Positions 26,177 through 35,961 of a stretch of DNA of 64,000 nt are shown piece by piece. The notes beneath the pieces are model-generated. The model searched no databases. It saw only the letters and a program-made list of their open reading frames with translations, and was not told where the DNA came from. A program made the position numbers and the translations under genes. Positions within the stretch are counted from its first letter, which is position 1, and each line of letters begins with the position of its first letter. Source of the stretch: Nostoc sp. B(2019) (GTDB lineage Bacteria > Cyanobacteriota > Cyanobacteriia > Cyanobacteriales > Nostocaceae); assembly GCF_010091925.1 (NCBI RefSeq), contig NZ_WVID01000016.1, forward strand, positions 62,001 to 126,000, in the 5' to 3' direction.

Positions 26177-26752
26177 ATGAAAAACAATATAAACTTACCA
26201 GGAAAGTCCCCAAATAATTCTTATTTCCTACATCTAGCTTCCTTGCTTTTCTCAGCTGCTATGTTATTACTGGCAGGCCGCGCTATAGCTAATAATGCTG
26301 TTCTCCGTTCCATGTTTTCTTGTCAAGCACAAGGTTTAGGAGGAGCAACACCTACGATCAATATTTCGTATCAGCAAGGAACAAACCTCAGCTTTATTCA
26401 AGCTGGAGAAGTAATTAAAAAAGTTTGGTTAAACGATCCATCACAGGTAACTATAGATTTTGATGGCCCGGTATGTATGCAGTTTGGTCAAGACCGTAAT
26501 ACTAATGTAGGAGATTGTAAAAATTCAGCAGCGAATGTCATGCAACTTAGACGAATTCAAAAACTCAATATTCCTGGACTTCCTGCTACTAACAATACAC
26601 TTTTAACAGTTGTTACCGAAAAACAAGGTAAAACCAAGCTGTATACTTTTCGGGTGATATACGAAAAAAGTAATCCCGGATATCACACTTTAGCAATTTT
26701 CCCCGATCCTCCTTCGGCTAAAGAAGCGCCTTGCGTGAGAGTTTCTCAGTAA
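26177..26752 (+). CDS. Exported VirB9/TrbG-like protein
   Basis: 191 residues. A signal sequence or N-terminal helix (about 16-36, then RAIA|NN) is followed by a small beta-rich domain with LSFIQAGEVIKKVWLNDPSQV and LLTVVTEKQGKTKLYTFRVIYE. The latter is reminiscent of the C-terminal beta-sandwich of VirB9/TrbG, in which short strands end in Y-x-F-x-V. Three Cys (SCQAQ, VCMQF, GDCKN) are present. Family VirB9 proteins are longer (about 250-290), so only one domain may be present. It is the last gene of the run; here it follows rather than precedes VirB10. Confidence 0.48.
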   Translation: MKNNINLPGKSPNNSYFLHLASLLFSAAMLLLAGRAIANNAVLRSMFSCQAQGLGGATPTINISYQQGTNLSFIQAGEVIKKVWLNDPSQVTIDFDGPVCMQFGQDRNTNVGDCKNSAANVMQLRRIQKLNIPGLPATNNTLLTVVTEKQGKTKLYTFRVIYEKSNPGYHTLAIFPDPPSAKEAPCVRVSQ

Positions 26753-26781
26753 AGTTGCTGATTTGTACCGCCTAGCTCTCA

Positions 26782-27054
26782 TTGTTAAGGGTGATGGTGC
26801 TGTGCTTTGTTGGGAGTGATGCGATCGCTATTATAATTCCACTTTTGGGCAATGATAATCGTTATTATTCTCATTTGACTTCGCACCATGACACCGATAA
26901 ATTCGAGAGTTACAAACGAGCTGGCGCTGATTTGATTTTGACCTACTTTGCTAAAGAAGTGGCTTTGATGCTGAGACAGGAAACAATGAGTAAGCGAGAT
27001 ATTTGTCCTGAAATTGTAGAAGGAAAACAGTATCTCTTTGTCCAGGTTCGATAA
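26782..27054 (+). CDS. Unrecognised short ORF, possible remnant of a TrkA-N/Kef-type nucleotide-binding domain
   Basis: 90 residues from TTG, or 86 from the ATG at 26794. The stretch TDKFESYKRAGADLIL resembles the KL-x2-AGAD-x-V segment of the RCK/TrkA-N domain of K+ channels and antiporters, and VLCFVGSDAIAI could be the strand before it. There is no glycine-rich NAD loop. It therefore looks like the fragment of a lost transporter gene or a chance frame. It is on the same strand after the VirB-like run but is not expected in such a system. Confidence 0.3.
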   Translation: MLRVMVLCFVGSDAIAIIIPLLGNDNRYYSHLTSHHDTDKFESYKRAGADLILTYFAKEVALMLRQETMSKRDICPEIVEGKQYLFVQVR

Positions 27055-27275
27055 AATTGACTGACATCATCTAATTCTCTATATCTCAGCTGCATTAGTT
27101 AATGAAGTGTTTGAGTCCTATCCAGGTGTATCTTTACTGTAAATGTATGCTGATAGCTGTGTTTTATTAGACTGCCAAAATTACTGGATTTTTAATTAAC
27201 TAAAGGTTATAGACTTGAGTAATTGCGATGGTATAGCTTACCGTAGGTATGCAATATTGTGCCGTAGGAATGCAG

Positions 27276-29045
27276 ATGGATTGGATTAGCTTACTAAGAG
27301 CTCAACAAGCTGACTTCCTTCAACGTGTGAAAAAACCCAAGACTTACGACTTATCTTTGCTAGAAAGTCAAGTCAAAGGTTGCCACACTGAAATTATGGC
27401 ATTTTGGGGCGAGCCACTGGCAACACTCCTGGAATTTTCTCGCCAACAAGCAGAAATTCTTGCCAAAAATCCGCCGCCTACACCGCCTGAATATCCTGAA
27501 CCTCCTGACTGGACGATACCGTTTTCCAAGTACTTCCAGCAGCAAGCAGAAGATTATCTTTTGCGAGAGCAAGTCGTTGAACGGGTGATGACTGAACGCT
27601 TTGGTAAGTTGGTAAAAAAAGTGCCACAAGACACTTTGCAAAACATAGTTTTAGATGATGAGGGAAATTTATGCGGCGAAAGTAAATTTTCTTACGTGCT
27701 TAAAGATAATCCTCAGTTGAGTGTTCAAGTTTGCGTTGCTGATGGAGAAAGTTTTAACGGTATTAAGAAAAATAAAATCAGATGGTCGGTTACTCAAGAG
27801 GATTTAAAAAATCATCAAGTATTAATTTTTCTGTGTTTGTTTTATCCCTTCGCAGGTAAATTAGGCTACGAAAAACAAACTGTAATCACCGGGTTTTTAC
27901 CTGCAAATCAAGTTGAATTTACTGAACCAAAACTTTACATCACTCCCAGCAACTTGTTATATGCAGGGGGATTAAATTGGTATTTAGAATCACTTACTAC
28001 TAAAAAAGCTGCACCACTAACACCAGTAGTTAATGAGAGAATAATGGCTGAGACAATTCAGACTTTGCCATCAGAGCATTCACTTAAATGTATAGTAGGT
28101 GACTGGGAATGCTGGCAAACCTTGAAAGGTCATAATAGAGGAATTAATTGTCTTGCTTTTAGTTCTGCGTGTAAGAATGGCAAAACCATGCCCATATTGG
28201 CAAGTGGTAGTCTTGGAGAGACGAAGCTATGGGATTTAAGCAAGGGTGAATTAATAGATACATTGTCTGAGTATCCTTGGGTGATGTCTGGACTGGTGGA
28301 TGAAGTGAATTCCTTAGCTTTTAGTTCCGATGGACAGACTTTGGTAAGTTGCGGTGCAGACTCCACAATTAAGATTTGGCATGTAGGCGCACTAGATTTA
28401 ATAGATATCCTGCACAAGCATAATGGAGTAGTGCGATGTGTTGCCTTTACTCCAGATGGCAGGATGTTAGCAACTGGTGGAGATGACAGAAAAATTCTGT
28501 TTTGGGATTTGATGCAACGTCGAGTAGCGATCGCTCTCTCTTTAGATGATACTGCTGCTCACTCCCTAGTTTTAAGCCAAGATGGGGAAACGTTGGTCAC
28601 GGGTAGTTACCGCAAAATTAAAGTCTGGCACACCTCACCCCAAGCACCAGGAAAAATTCTCAAGGATACACCACCACTATGCACCCTCATGGGTCATTCT
28701 CATATCGTTAGCTCTCTGGCTATGAGTGCAGATGCTAAATTGCTCGTCAGTGGTAGCTGGGATAAGACGATTAAAATTTGGCAGTTGGATACAGGAGAAT
28801 TGATTTCCACTCTTAAGGGACATAGAGATCGAGTGTATGCGATCGCTTTAAGTCCCGACGAGAAAATTATAGCCAGTGGCAGTGCTGATCAAACTATCAA
28901 GTTGTGGCATCTACAAACAGGTGAACTGCTGGGTACTTTTACTGGACACGCCAACACAGTTACAGCACTAACCTTCACTGCTTCCGGCGAGATGTTGGTT
29001 AGCGGGAGTTTGGATAAAACAATTAAAATTTGGCAACGCAGTTAA
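27276..29045 (+). CDS. WD40-repeat protein, seven blades
   Basis: 589 residues from the ATG at 27276, preferred over the ATG at 27249 because AGGA lies six bases upstream. The N-terminal region (about 1-265) is unrecognised and acidic/aromatic. The C-terminal half holds seven WD repeats, each ending W-D/H/Q-like: KLWDL, KIWHV, LFWDL, KVWHT, KIWQL, KLWHL, KIWQR. This gives one closed beta-propeller, a protein-interaction platform. No catalytic motif is seen. It sits between the VirB-like genes and the NACHT protein on the same strand and could be a partner of either. Confidence 0.88.
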   Translation: MDWISLLRAQQADFLQRVKKPKTYDLSLLESQVKGCHTEIMAFWGEPLATLLEFSRQQAEILAKNPPPTPPEYPEPPDWTIPFSKYFQQQAEDYLLREQVVERVMTERFGKLVKKVPQDTLQNIVLDDEGNLCGESKFSYVLKDNPQLSVQVCVADGESFNGIKKNKIRWSVTQEDLKNHQVLIFLCLFYPFAGKLGYEKQTVITGFLPANQVEFTEPKLYITPSNLLYAGGLNWYLESLTTKKAAPLTPVVNERIMAETIQTLPSEHSLKCIVGDWECWQTLKGHNRGINCLAFSSACKNGKTMPILASGSLGETKLWDLSKGELIDTLSEYPWVMSGLVDEVNSLAFSSDGQTLVSCGADSTIKIWHVGALDLIDILHKHNGVVRCVAFTPDGRMLATGGDDRKILFWDLMQRRVAIALSLDDTAAHSLVLSQDGETLVTGSYRKIKVWHTSPQAPGKILKDTPPLCTLMGHSHIVSSLAMSADAKLLVSGSWDKTIKIWQLDTGELISTLKGHRDRVYAIALSPDEKIIASGSADQTIKLWHLQTGELLGTFTGHANTVTALTFTASGEMLVSGSLDKTIKIWQRS

Positions 29046-29048
29046 TAG

Positions 29049-29088
29049 TAATTCGTAATTCGTAATTCGTAATTCGTAATTCGTAATT
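29049..29088. repeat. Heptamer STRR array TAATTCG
   Basis: Five perfect copies of TAATTCG (29049-29083) plus a partial sixth, directly after the WD40 gene. The same motif recurs once or twice at about 32846-32860. Heptameric STRRs of this kind are a hallmark of heterocystous cyanobacteria. Confidence 0.92.
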
Positions 29089-29118
29089 GTGGAGTCTTTG
29101 AAACTGCTGGATGAGGTT

Positions 29119-29278
29119 CAGAACTCCGTTAACGAGTATTTGAACTGGATAAATCCACCTCTGAACTCCGTTAACGAGTATTTGAACTGGATAAATCCAC
29201 CTCTGAACTCCATTAACGAGTATTTGAACTGGATGAATCCACCTCTGAACTCCGTTAACGAGTCTTTGATACTCTTGG
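29119..29278. repeat. 42-bp tandem repeat, three full copies and a partial
   Basis: Units start at 29119, 29161 and 29203 and differ by few bases; a partial copy follows from 29245. Each begins CTGAACTCCGTTAACGAG. The unit is 14 codons, giving a frame (29089-29322) with NSVNEYLNW repeats. The frame starts at GTG with no ribosome site and ends in intergenic CTCTGCG-type repeat, so it is probably not a gene. Confidence 0.85.
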
Positions 29279-29507
29279 ACAACAAACTTAAAAACTCTCT
29301 GCGCTTCCGCGCCTCTGCGTGAAACTTAACACCCTGCTAACAGCATTCCCCAGCTTGCAAGTGAGATTATATACAATAGCTTGTCAGTTGCCCATACTCA
29401 GTGATACCAAATGAGAACTGACAGTTAAACAAGTTTTTGGCTGGTTGACTCTGAATTAAGTAATACCAGTGCATTTTTACCAAATTGATGGTGTTGGAGA
29501 ATAGTCT

Positions 29508-32500
29508 ATGGCGATAACGAAGCTCTGGAAGTTTTTGCAAAACATTCAGGAGTTGAACTGGACACAAGGCGTAGAGGTAACAAAGACTGGAGCCGAAGCT
29601 GCTAAAGCCGTGCTTGATTTGGCAAAAGCAATCAAAGACCAAAAACCCAATGTTCAAAATTTCAAACCATATCTAGAACAGATTTCGTCGCTATTAGATG
29701 TATTTAATTCTCCTCTCGGTCAAATTACCAAAGAAATAATTCCCTTTGCACCCATCGCCATTACCATCCTCAAGTTCATTGTTGATGCAACCCACAAAGA
29801 GCCAAGTTTAGAAAACTGCGTTTTACTAGTTAGTCAGGCTGCTTACATAGATAGCTTTCAGGACATTCTCAAACAAGATTCTGAACTACTCCAAAAAATT
29901 AATCTAAACCTTCCCGCTTCTCATGCTTTAGCCTTGCAGATTCAGAAATTAGGTGAGCAAGAATTCGATGCGCGGGAAGTGAAAAAAGCCATCCTCTATT
30001 TCCACGAATCTCAACTAGCAGAATCATTTAATCAGATTTTACACCAACGCTTACAAGAAGCCGGATTAACTGAGACAGAAGCAAAAACCTTCACTGAACG
30101 GGTGGCGCGTCACACCGATGAAAATATGCAAGACGCATTGGTAGAAGTTGGAGAGAAAACAGACAAACTTTGGAAATGGTACAGCGCCGGAGGAAAAAAT
30201 AAGCTAGAAAAAAATCTGGATATTGAAGATTATTTGGAAAAGGTAATTCAACCAAAGCCAGAACAAAAAATTTTTGATGAAAGCGATATTACCTTTCGGG
30301 ATTTGTATGTGCCGTTGCATGTCAAACAACTCGATGCCAAAGACGATGCAAATATTGAAGTGGAAGCGTGGGTTAAGGCAATACTGAATAACCCAGACCC
30401 AAAACAGAAACAAGTTTTGTTTATTCAGGGCGAAGCCGGACGGGGGAAAAGTGTCTTTTGTCGGATGTTTGCCGATTGGGTGCGGCGAGAATTGCATCCG
30501 ACTTTTACCCCAATTTTGATTCGGTTGCGAGATTTGCGCGTACTAAAAGATAACTTAACTGATACTTTAGAAAACTATTTACAACACCTTGATTTTGTCA
30601 CCAGTGATTCAGGCTGGCTGACCGATAAAAACACTCGCTTTTTATTTTTCTTAGATGGGTTTGACGAGTTGTTGCTCGAAGGACGAGCAAGTGGCGGCTT
30701 GAAGCAATTTTTAGAACAGGTGGAACAGTATCAAAAAGACCGCCTTTGTCATCATCAGTTTTTAGTTACCGGTCGTCCCCTAGCCTTGCAAGGAATTGAG
30801 CGCTTTCTTTCACAAACCAAAAGTTTGAAGCGCGTCGAACTTCAGCCAATGGATGACTCGCTTCGGCAAATATGGCTAGAAAAATGGTCAGTCGCGGCTC
30901 AAGTTAACAAGAGTGAGTTTGAGGAATTTTTGCAGGCTTGCCCTGATGAAGTCAAAGATAAACTAGCACGAGAACCTTTACTACTCTATTTACTGGCGCG
31001 GATGCACCGAGACAACCGTCTCAATGTCCAAATGTTTGCAGGTGCAGAGGGTATTAAGGCAAAAATCCGTATCTATGATGAATCAATCAAGTGGGTACTA
31101 GAAAAACAGCGTGAGAGTGAAAATCAGAATGATAACTCCCGCTTGACTGGATTCGAGAGCCAAGATTTGCGGCAATTTCTCACGGAAGCCGCGTTGTGTG
31201 TAGTGCAGTCGGGGAATGATTCTGCCAGAGTGACGATGTTAGAAGCACGGCTCAAAGACAGCAGCAACCCAACTGCAAAGTTAATTCAGGATGCCAGACA
31301 GGAAAATGCCTCCCAAAAAAATCAACAAGATAAGCTACTCAATAATTTGTTGACGGCATTTTATATTAAACCAGCTTCAGGCGATCAAGGCGGCTCCGTG
31401 GAATTTGTCCACAAGAGTTTTTGCGAGTTTTTATTCGCAGAACGGTTACTAGAAAGCTTTGTAGATTGGACAGTCAAGGTAAGTAAGCGTCAGCGCGAAG
31501 AAGACTTGGTTAGCACAATCGTAATGGATTGGCAGATTTACGATTTATTAGGTTATGGGAATTTAACCCCTGCGATCGCGGAATATTTAATGGGGTTGTT
31601 GACTGAGAGTTTAGAATTTCAAGACGTGGAACGCTTGTGTAGATTGTTTCAAAGATTGGAGCATTTCTACTTCCGTTGGTGCGATGGGGAATTTATTGAT
31701 GCAGACGATGTAAACCTGCCTCAGATGAAGAAAAAACAATTGAGGGAGCAATTACCAGAGCGAGAAAATCACTTGGGATTGCGACAGGTGGATGTGTATA
31801 CAGGGCTGAACGTGTTGGTTTTGCTTCTAGAGTTGCATCACTATGCCCAAAGAAAAGACAACCTCAAAGAGAAAATCAACTTTCACCCTTGCGGTAAACC
31901 TAATAGCGAACAATTTGACTCAAAACGCTTGCTCCGTATTATCCGCTATAGTGACTGTCTGGGTTTCTTGGCTTTTAGGGACAACTTAAGATTGTTTTTC
32001 AGGGATGCCAACCTCAGGGATGCTGACCTCAGGAATGCCGACCTCTGGGATGCCAACTTCGAGTGTGCCGACCTCAAGGGTGTTAACCTCTTTCATGGCG
32101 ACTTCTGGAATACCAATTTCAGGGGTGCTGCCCTAAGTGATGCCGACCTCAAATATACCTACTTTGGCTATGCCAACCTCAGCCGTGCCAACCTCAGCCA
32201 TGCCGACCTCAGGGATGCCAACTTCGAGTGTGCCGACCTCAGTAGTGCCAACCTCAGTAGTGCCAACCTTAGCAGTGCCGACCTCTGGGATGCCAACCTC
32301 AAGGCTGCCAATCTCGAAGCAGTTGTATGGAACAGTGAAACAAAATGGTTTAATGCTAAGAGGCTGCATGAAGCAGTGGGCGTATCTCCAGAGTTGACGA
32401 AACACCCAGCTTTTGCGGCTGCGGCTTCCTTAAGTCAGGGCATCAGTTGTGTGAGAGAAGGCAAAATTAAAGAAGCACAGGAAGCTTTCAAGCAAGCCCA

Positions 32501-32843
32501 AATATTTGACCCTAGTTTGATCAACTCTGCTGAATTTTGGAATAGGATTTGCTGGGTTGGCTGTTTATACGGTTATGCTAAGGCTGTTCTCCGCTTCGGA
32601 GAAAAAGCTGTCACCTTAAACCCCGACAATAAAATCTATCAAAACAATCGAGGACTGGCTAGAGTACTGACAGGCGACTTGGTTGGGGCATTAGAAGATT
32701 TTCAGGCTGCTGTAGACAGTGGCAGACTCGATCACTTAGACCATATAAAGCAGCGACGGCTACGCTGGATAGAAGCACTGAAGTCAGGAAATAATCCCCT
32801 CACGCCAGAGGAATTGGAGCAGTTGCGGCAGGTTGAGGGCTAG
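29508..32843 (+). CDS. NACHT NTPase with pentapeptide and helical repeats (STAND/NLR-like)
   Basis: 1111 residues. The N-terminal helical region (about 1-290) is unrecognised. The NACHT domain (about 295-480) has Walker A GEAGRGKS (308-315) and Walker B FFLDGFDEL (D383), the extra-acidic form of the family. A helical region follows with EFVHKSFCEFLFAERLL, typical after NACHT. Pentapeptide repeats (A-N/D-L-x-x) span about 830-940, then a TPR-like tail (about 960-1090). STAND proteins oligomerise on sensing a ligand; many bacterial ones act in phage defence, others in signalling. No toxic effector enzyme is recognisable here. The ATG is supported by GGAGA upstream. Confidence 0.88.
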   Translation: MAITKLWKFLQNIQELNWTQGVEVTKTGAEAAKAVLDLAKAIKDQKPNVQNFKPYLEQISSLLDVFNSPLGQITKEIIPFAPIAITILKFIVDATHKEPSLENCVLLVSQAAYIDSFQDILKQDSELLQKINLNLPASHALALQIQKLGEQEFDAREVKKAILYFHESQLAESFNQILHQRLQEAGLTETEAKTFTERVARHTDENMQDALVEVGEKTDKLWKWYSAGGKNKLEKNLDIEDYLEKVIQPKPEQKIFDESDITFRDLYVPLHVKQLDAKDDANIEVEAWVKAILNNPDPKQKQVLFIQGEAGRGKSVFCRMFADWVRRELHPTFTPILIRLRDLRVLKDNLTDTLENYLQHLDFVTSDSGWLTDKNTRFLFFLDGFDELLLEGRASGGLKQFLEQVEQYQKDRLCHHQFLVTGRPLALQGIERFLSQTKSLKRVELQPMDDSLRQIWLEKWSVAAQVNKSEFEEFLQACPDEVKDKLAREPLLLYLLARMHRDNRLNVQMFAGAEGIKAKIRIYDESIKWVLEKQRESENQNDNSRLTGFESQDLRQFLTEAALCVVQSGNDSARVTMLEARLKDSSNPTAKLIQDARQENASQKNQQDKLLNNLLTAFYIKPASGDQGGSVEFVHKSFCEFLFAERLLESFVDWTVKVSKRQREEDLVSTIVMDWQIYDLLGYGNLTPAIAEYLMGLLTESLEFQDVERLCRLFQRLEHFYFRWCDGEFIDADDVNLPQMKKKQLREQLPERENHLGLRQVDVYTGLNVLVLLLELHHYAQRKDNLKEKINFHPCGKPNSEQFDSKRLLRIIRYSDCLGFLAFRDNLRLFFRDANLRDADLRNADLWDANFECADLKGVNLFHGDFWNTNFRGAALSDADLKYTYFGYANLSRANLSHADLRDANFECADLSSANLSSANLSSADLWDANLKAANLEAVVWNSETKWFNAKRLHEAVGVSPELTKHPAFAAAASLSQGISCVREGKIKEAQEAFKQAQIFDPSLINSAEFWNRICWVGCLYGYAKAVLRFGEKAVTLNPDNKIYQNNRGLARVLTGDLVGALEDFQAAVDSGRLDHLDHIKQRRLRWIEALKSGNNPLTPEELEQLRQVEG

Positions 32844-32889
32844 GCTAATTCGTAATTCGGGAGTTGCTGATTAAGAGTATGAATTTAAT

Positions 32890-33130
32890 CTCACGCAAAG
32901 GCAAGGCAGCGCGGTCTTCTCCCTTGGCGCTAGCCTCTCCCTTTGGGAGAAGGGGAGACGCTAAAAGCGATAGCGTACCCCTACGCTTAAGCAAGCTACG
33001 CGCAGCGTCTCGTAGAGAAGCGGTAGCGAGTCATCGAGCGTCTGGGGGTTTCCACGCCACTCTCCACAACGGAGGGAACCTCCGCAAGGGGGTGGCTCCC
33101 CATGAGCGACTGCCGCGCAAAGACGCAAAG
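32890..33130. repeat. Cluster of palindromic interspersed repeats
   Basis: A mosaic of modules: CCTCTCCCTTTGGGAGA, GCAGCGTCTCGTAGAGAA, AACGGAGGGAACCTCCG and GAGCGACTGCCGCG. Related pieces occur at 3483-3640, 50670-50735, 52173-52222 and 54310-54372. No gene lies between 32844 and 33203. Confidence 0.75.
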
Positions 33131-33203
33131 ATGTTACTTAGCAATGCCTACGGTTAGCTTTGCTAACGCACATAATTAAACTATCCTCTCTATCCACTCA
33201 CTT

Positions 33204-33317
33204 ATGGCGATCGCAACTCAACCCCAACTAACTTTAGACGACTTCCTCAAATTGCCGGAAACTGAGCCAGCATCAGACTTTATCAACGTGGAAATTATTC
33301 AAAAACCTAAGCTTTGA
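33204..33317 (+). pseudogene. Uma2-family (DUF820) N-terminal remnant
   Basis: Starts ATG and reads 37 residues (MAIATQPQLTLDDFLKLPET, then EPASDFINVEIIQKPK) before TGA at 33315. The start is the well-known N-terminus of cyanobacterial Uma2 proteins (about 190-230 residues), predicted PD-(D/E)XK endonucleases of unknown role. The rest is missing: only about 150 bp remain before ftsH. It is a decayed copy; a full-length relative is at 59654-60352. Confidence 0.7.
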
Positions 33318-33468
33318 CAGCGAGTGGAATTATACGAGGGTGCTAATAAGAAAAATAATTCCTAGAACAAAAGTGACTTTTTCGAGTCTAGAAAAAAGCG
33401 TAGGCGAAGCCCGTTGAAGGCATCGCCCCACTTCAAGAGCGATCGTCTTTCAATTTCAACTAAAATTG

Positions 33469-35406
33469 TTAGACCAAAAGTGTTTGCAACAGCGGCTTAT
33501 CTTCTGATAACTTACCTGTTCGCAACCATTCTGCCATTTCATCTGGTGCTTTGGCTTGGTTGAGATGTTCTCTAAGTTGAGAACCTTCAAGTATCTCTTT
33601 TTGCAACAGTTCTTCTGCGGTCTGCTCTAACAAATCGCGATTATGTTGCAGAATACTCAAAGCAATGTGGTGAGCATTATCCACTGTCAACTTGACTTCG
33701 CGGTCAATTTCTTCAGCCACCTTGGGACTGATAGCACGACGCGGGTTGGTGTAACCTTCGATAAACTGCTGTTGACTCTTCTCAAACGCCACAGGCCCAA
33801 GTTTATCGCTCATTCCATAGAGAGTAATAGCGCGTTCTGCCAAGTCAGTGGCTTTTTGAATATCGTCACTTGCACCAGTAGATACTTTGCCAAAAACGAT
33901 CTCTTCAGCAGAACGTCCACCCAATAGAATAGCAATGCGTCCGCGAATTTCATCTTCCACCATCAAAAAGCGGTCTTCTTCTGGCATTTGAATTGTGTAA
34001 CCCAAGGCTCCTACACCACGGGGGACAACTGAGATTTTTTCGACTTTCCCAGCACCGGGCATCAATGCACCGATAATCGCGTGACCAACTTCGTGATAAG
34101 CTACGGTCTTCTTCTCGGTTTCATTCAAGACGCGAGAGCGTTTTTCTAAGCCAGCAACCAGGCGCTCAATGGCTTCATTGAAATCTGCCATTGTCACAGC
34201 TTGGCGATTTTGCCTTGCTGCTAATAGTGCGGCTTCATTTACCAGGTTGGCTAAATCTGCCCCAGCAAAGCCAGGAGTCCGAATCGCGATAGTACCTAAG
34301 TTGACATCCTCAGCCAACTTGACATTTCTGGCATGAACTTTCAAAATTGCTTCACGACCGATTTTATCAGGGCGATCGACTACAACTTGGCGATCAAATC
34401 GACCGGGACGGCGTAAGGCGGGGTCGAGAACTTCGGGACGGTTAGTAGCGGCGATGATTATTACACCTGTATTGGCATCAAAGCCATCCATTTCTGTGAG
34501 CAACTGGTTGAGGGTTTGTTCTCGCTCATCGTTACCACCTACAAAACCACCAGCACCACCGCGAGATTTACCGAGTGCGTCTAACTCGTCGATAAAAACG
34601 ATACAGGGAGCTTGTTGTTTGGCTTGTTCAAATAAGTCGCGGACTCTTGCAGCACCTACACCTACAAATAGCTCGATAAATTCTGAGCCAGAGATGCTGA
34701 AGAAGGGAACACCAGCTTCACCTGCGATCGCTTTTGCTAGCAGTGTCTTACCTGTTCCTGGAGGCCCTACCAACAGCGCACCTTTGGGTATTTTTGCACC
34801 CAAATTGGTGTATTTACCAGCATTTTTGAGAAAATCAACAATCTCTTCTAGTTCGGCTTTGGCTTCATCTACGCCAGCTACATCAGTAAATTTTACACCA
34901 GTGCTACCTTCAGAGTAAATCCGGGCTTTGCTTTTACCTACCGTTAGAGCAGCGGGGCCACCAGCTTGACGACTCATTAAAAAGCCCCAAATTCCAAAGA
35001 AAATTAACGGTGGAGCAACCCAGCTAAGTAAAGTAGCAATCCAGCCATTTTGATTTGGTGGTGGTGCAGCAAACTCAACATTATGTTCACGGAGAATTCT
35101 GGGTAAATCTAGATCAATGGCTACAGGCGTAGTAACGAATACCTGTTCGCTGGGTTTGCCATCTGGGGTTTGGCTATGAAGTGAATATTGAATGCGATCG
35201 CCACCCACAATTGCCCGATCTACTTGACCTGCTTCTACCTGAGCAATAAAGGTACTATAGGGAACTTGTGGCGATGGGGGGCCAAAAAAACTCGGAACGA
35301 TAAAGTTAAGTAGTAACAGCAGGGTCAGTAAAATTAGGAAGCTGCCGCCAAACTGCCGCATCTTGGGCGGTTTCATCTGGCTTTTGTTATTAGTTTCAAC
35401 AGGCAT
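33469..35406 (-). CDS. ftsH: FtsH, membrane-bound ATP-dependent zinc metalloprotease
   Basis: 645 residues. Two membrane helices (about 21-40, 122-144) flank a lumenal/periplasmic domain. The AAA+ module has Walker A GPPGTGKT (214-221), Walker [12 protein letters not shown] and the second region of homology ending in RPGRFDR. The zinc site is HEVGH (H438, E439, H442). FtsH hexamers degrade membrane proteins; in cyanobacteria different FtsH copies handle PSII D1 turnover or essential quality control, and which copy this is cannot be told without alignment. Nothing is missing. Confidence 0.96.
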   Translation of the reverse strand: MPVETNNKSQMKPPKMRQFGGSFLILLTLLLLLNFIVPSFFGPPSPQVPYSTFIAQVEAGQVDRAIVGGDRIQYSLHSQTPDGKPSEQVFVTTPVAIDLDLPRILREHNVEFAAPPPNQNGWIATLLSWVAPPLIFFGIWGFLMSRQAGGPAALTVGKSKARIYSEGSTGVKFTDVAGVDEAKAELEEIVDFLKNAGKYTNLGAKIPKGALLVGPPGTGKTLLAKAIAGEAGVPFFSISGSEFIELFVGVGAARVRDLFEQAKQQAPCIVFIDELDALGKSRGGAGGFVGGNDEREQTLNQLLTEMDGFDANTGVIIIAATNRPEVLDPALRRPGRFDRQVVVDRPDKIGREAILKVHARNVKLAEDVNLGTIAIRTPGFAGADLANLVNEAALLAARQNRQAVTMADFNEAIERLVAGLEKRSRVLNETEKKTVAYHEVGHAIIGALMPGAGKVEKISVVPRGVGALGYTIQMPEEDRFLMVEDEIRGRIAILLGGRSAEEIVFGKVSTGASDDIQKATDLAERAITLYGMSDKLGPVAFEKSQQQFIEGYTNPRRAISPKVAEEIDREVKLTVDNAHHIALSILQHNRDLLEQTAEELLQKEILEGSQLREHLNQAKAPDEMAEWLRTGKLSEDKPLLQTLLV

Positions 35407-35691
35407 TTTGATGTACCCTCCAAATTTGAAGTTGTCCTTTGTTCTTACAAATGATCAAGGACAAATAACTAAGGTTTTATGGGAAACTATTAGAAACTAG
35501 GGAATGTAATATTTATTTTTCTAAGTATTGTGAAGCAACAAACTTAATAGTTGCTTAAATATTGATTGTGGCAGTTGTGGGTTGGAAAGGTTTGTATTGG
35601 TTAAACCTATTGTAAAAACTAGACAGTGCAGTCCGAATTAGTGTATACACTACAGAAAAATGTGTATTGCCGTACTTTTATAGAAAATAAA

Positions 35692-35871
35692 ATGGATTTT
35701 ATTCTGAAACTGCTTCTACTCTCAGCTTTGCTCTCACTATTGATTAAGTATGCAGCTCCGAGTTTAGCAATTCCGGCGACGGCGAGTAACGCACTAATTA
35801 TAGTTTTATTGCCGCCTGTGATTGTGGCGATCGCTTTACTATGGCGATTCCAAGGACAGAAACAAAATTGA
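35692..35871 (+). CDS. Small membrane protein, 59 aa
   Basis: The ATG at 35692 gives 59 residues with two hydrophobic helices (about 2-20 and 28-50) and a polar tail WRFQGQKQN. The frame extends upstream to 35626, but that part is polar and lacks a better start. It is placed between divergent ftsH and the AI-2E-type permease. Such two-helix proteins are common in cyanobacteria; I do not recognise a specific family. It stands 90 bp before the next gene, possibly co-transcribed. Confidence 0.6.
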   Translation: MDFILKLLLLSALLSLLIKYAAPSLAIPATASNALIIVLLPPVIVAIALLWRFQGQKQN

Positions 35872-35961
35872 CTCAAACTATCTAGACTGAAGTTGCTAAA
35901 ATCGGCTAACCTAGCTGAATTGTCTGGAAATTGCATCTCGCCAATTATTGGGAGTTAGTCT

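Noticed and set aside
16927-26752. Interpretation as an integrated conjugative element
   Set aside because: No integrase, relaxase, tRNA attachment site or direct repeat was seen at either flank, so a mobile element cannot be claimed from this window.
29119-29322. Short repeats that could suggest a CRISPR array
   Set aside because: The units are direct tandem copies without unique spacers, and no cas gene is in the window. The same holds for 10435-10644.
32137-32397. Frames with PTSxVPTS repeats on both strands in the NACHT gene
   Set aside because: They are shadows of the pentapeptide-repeat coding sequence, whose five-residue periodicity creates open frames in other phases.
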